NCBI GenBank assembly: GCA_017527205.1
Contig: JAFXQK010000014.1
Span: 1-64,000, forward strand
Length of the DNA: 64,000 bases
Direction of reading: 5' to 3'
Source of the DNA: Lachnospiraceae bacterium
Lineage (GTDB): Bacteria > Bacillota > Clostridia > Lachnospirales > Lachnospiraceae
Part shown: positions 63,142-64,000 of the stretch, in pieces
Layout of the letters: the number at the start of each line of letters is the position of its first letter
How positions within the stretch are numbered: the first letter of the stretch is position 1
Translations under genes and position numbers: made by a program
Notes under the pieces: model-generated
The model's database searches: none
What the model saw: only the letters and a program-made list of their open reading frames with translations
Told to the model about the DNA's origin: nothing

Positions 63142-64000
63142 TTACCGTTTTTGCAGCTGTTCAATTTGCTTCATTAATGTCTTAATTTGTGCATCCTTTT
63201 CCTTTATTGTGATGTTCCGTTCCTTTATCGCATCATCCTTTTCTTTTATCGCGTTGTCCTTTTCTTTTAATGCATCATCCTTTTCCTTTATCATATCCTG
63301 CATCTGTTCCAGTTCCTCATGCAGCATCTCAATCTGCAGCTTTGCGTCTCCCTCATCCAATATCCTGATCGCCTCTGATATCATACTCATCATCTCCTCT
63401 GGGTGCATACGAAACTGATTGACTTCCAGATACATCTCCTCAAACTCAGGGTATTCCCTGATTAACCGCGTGATGTCCTCAGGCCTGTCCGATGCCAGGA
63501 AGTACATCCAAGCCTCTAGCTCCGTCATTCGGCTGCGGTCCAAAGGCTCCTTATCTTCCGTCTCATCCTTCCCGATTAAGCCGTCGGTTCCCACGGACTC
63601 CCTGTTTCTATCCCTATTATCCCGTATCCTGCGGAAAATATCAAGGGAAACAAAGATAAATTTCTGGATCGCACGCTCCTTAAGGCCCGTGTCAAACTCC
63701 ACAAAGTCCGACGTGCGGTGAATGTACTCCCCTTCAAACTCGCGAAACCTCTTCGTGCTGCTGTTCATGATGACGATTACATGCACGGGACGAATGCACT
63801 GGTAATTGAACTCAACCTTCGGCTCGGATTCCTTCCCCTCAAACCCGTTTTGCTGCCCTTCATTCCATTCCCTCCACTCACGCTTCGCCCGCTTCTGCTC
63901 CAGCTTGAGCTGCTCGTACTGCCTGACCACCATGTCGGAGGCGTAACAGACCGCGCGCTCAAAGGGAAACTTGACGGAGATCCGCTGAATCTCAAGGTCC
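63142..64000 (-). CDS. Rpn-family PD-(D/E)XK nuclease (partial, N-terminus outside window)
   Basis: The frame is open to the window edge, and the residues before the first internal ATG (63933; DLEIQRISVKFPFERAVCYA, then SD) fit the family, so the gene continues to the right. The visible part matches recombination-promoting nuclease/transposase-like proteins: FNYQCIRPVHVIVIMNSS, EYIHRTSDFVEFDTG, AWMYFLASDRPEDI. The catalytic PD-(D/E)XK residues lie mostly outside. The C-terminal ~70 residues are a coiled coil of KEKDDAIKEKD-like repeats. Such genes are multi-copy in Lachnospiraceae and associated with genome rearrangement. Confidence 0.8.
   Translation of the reverse strand, partial: DLEIQRISVKFPFERAVCYASDMVVRQYEQLKLEQKRAKREWREWNEGQQNGFEGKESEPKVEFNYQCIRPVHVIVIMNSSTKRFREFEGEYIHRTSDFVEFDTGLKERAIQKFIFVSLDIFRRIRDNRDRNRESVGTDGLIGKDETEDKEPLDRSRMTELEAWMYFLASDRPEDITRLIREYPEFEEMYLEVNQFRMHPEEMMSMISEAIRILDEGDAKLQIEMLHEELEQMQDMIKEKDDALKEKDNAIKEKDDAIKERNITIKEKDAQIKTLMKQIEQLQKR

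Overview
The window looks like a chromosomal segment of a gut Lachnospiraceae (Clostridia). This is inferred from the AGGAGG-type ribosome binding sites, sporulation and germination genes, many cytoplasmic or lipid-anchored glycoside hydrolases (GH5, GH29, GH39, GH43, GH95), a sugar-transport operon carrying DUF5696, YIP1 and NHL proteins, and a PdaA ortholog. No rRNA or tRNA gene was seen. Almost everything up to 49.5 kb is on the minus strand.

Layout. (1) 0-7 kb is a decaying accessory zone: the edge of an insertion element cuts a lacZ-like gene, an intact GH29 fucosidase lies upstream of it in the same operon, an AraC regulator survives only as its DNA-binding tail, DUF3795 and methyltransferase genes exist as complete and broken copies, and a metallophosphoesterase carries an in-frame amber codon. 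(2) 7.3-9.8 kb holds two arrays of one 62-bp repeat flanking a GNAT acetyltransferase and a nuclease-like protein. (3) 9.9-16 kb carries guaA, an orphan CbiT-like methyltransferase, pdaA (spore cortex) and a Csp-like subtilase in which the catalytic serine appears to be glycine. (4) 16-31 kb is a nine-gene transport operon (two solute-binding proteins, two permease pairs, NHL, YIP1 and DUF5696 proteins, no ATPase), followed by a GH5 lipoprotein. (5) 31-39 kb is a MacB-like export system with one single and one tandem-duplicated adaptor, a large FtsX-type permease and two ATPases, one with an AbrB-like tail. (6) 39-49.5 kb is a plant-polysaccharide/fucose block: GH95, a GH39-GH43 fusion and two GH43 enzymes, with an AraC regulator diverging from them. 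Between these genes lie a six-unit, 53-bp array with palindromic arms and a 176-bp palindrome.

(7) 50.8-51.2 kb has the architecture of a type I toxin-antitoxin locus: a 30-residue hydrophobic peptide gene and a convergent antisense RNA, each with a near-consensus promoter and shared hairpins. (8) 52-63 kb is the best candidate for an undescribed system. A large regulator with two HTH domains diverges from a tandemly duplicated two-gene module, each copy encoding a zinc-ribbon multi-pass membrane protein followed directly by a secreted protein of about 1100 residues. A long dyad sits exactly between the divergent promoters. The two secreted proteins share a central core but differ in their N- and C-terminal regions, as in polymorphic surface or effector proteins. 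(9) The window ends in a partial Rpn/PD-(D/E)XK nuclease-family gene.

All family names rest on motif recognition by eye; no database search was run.
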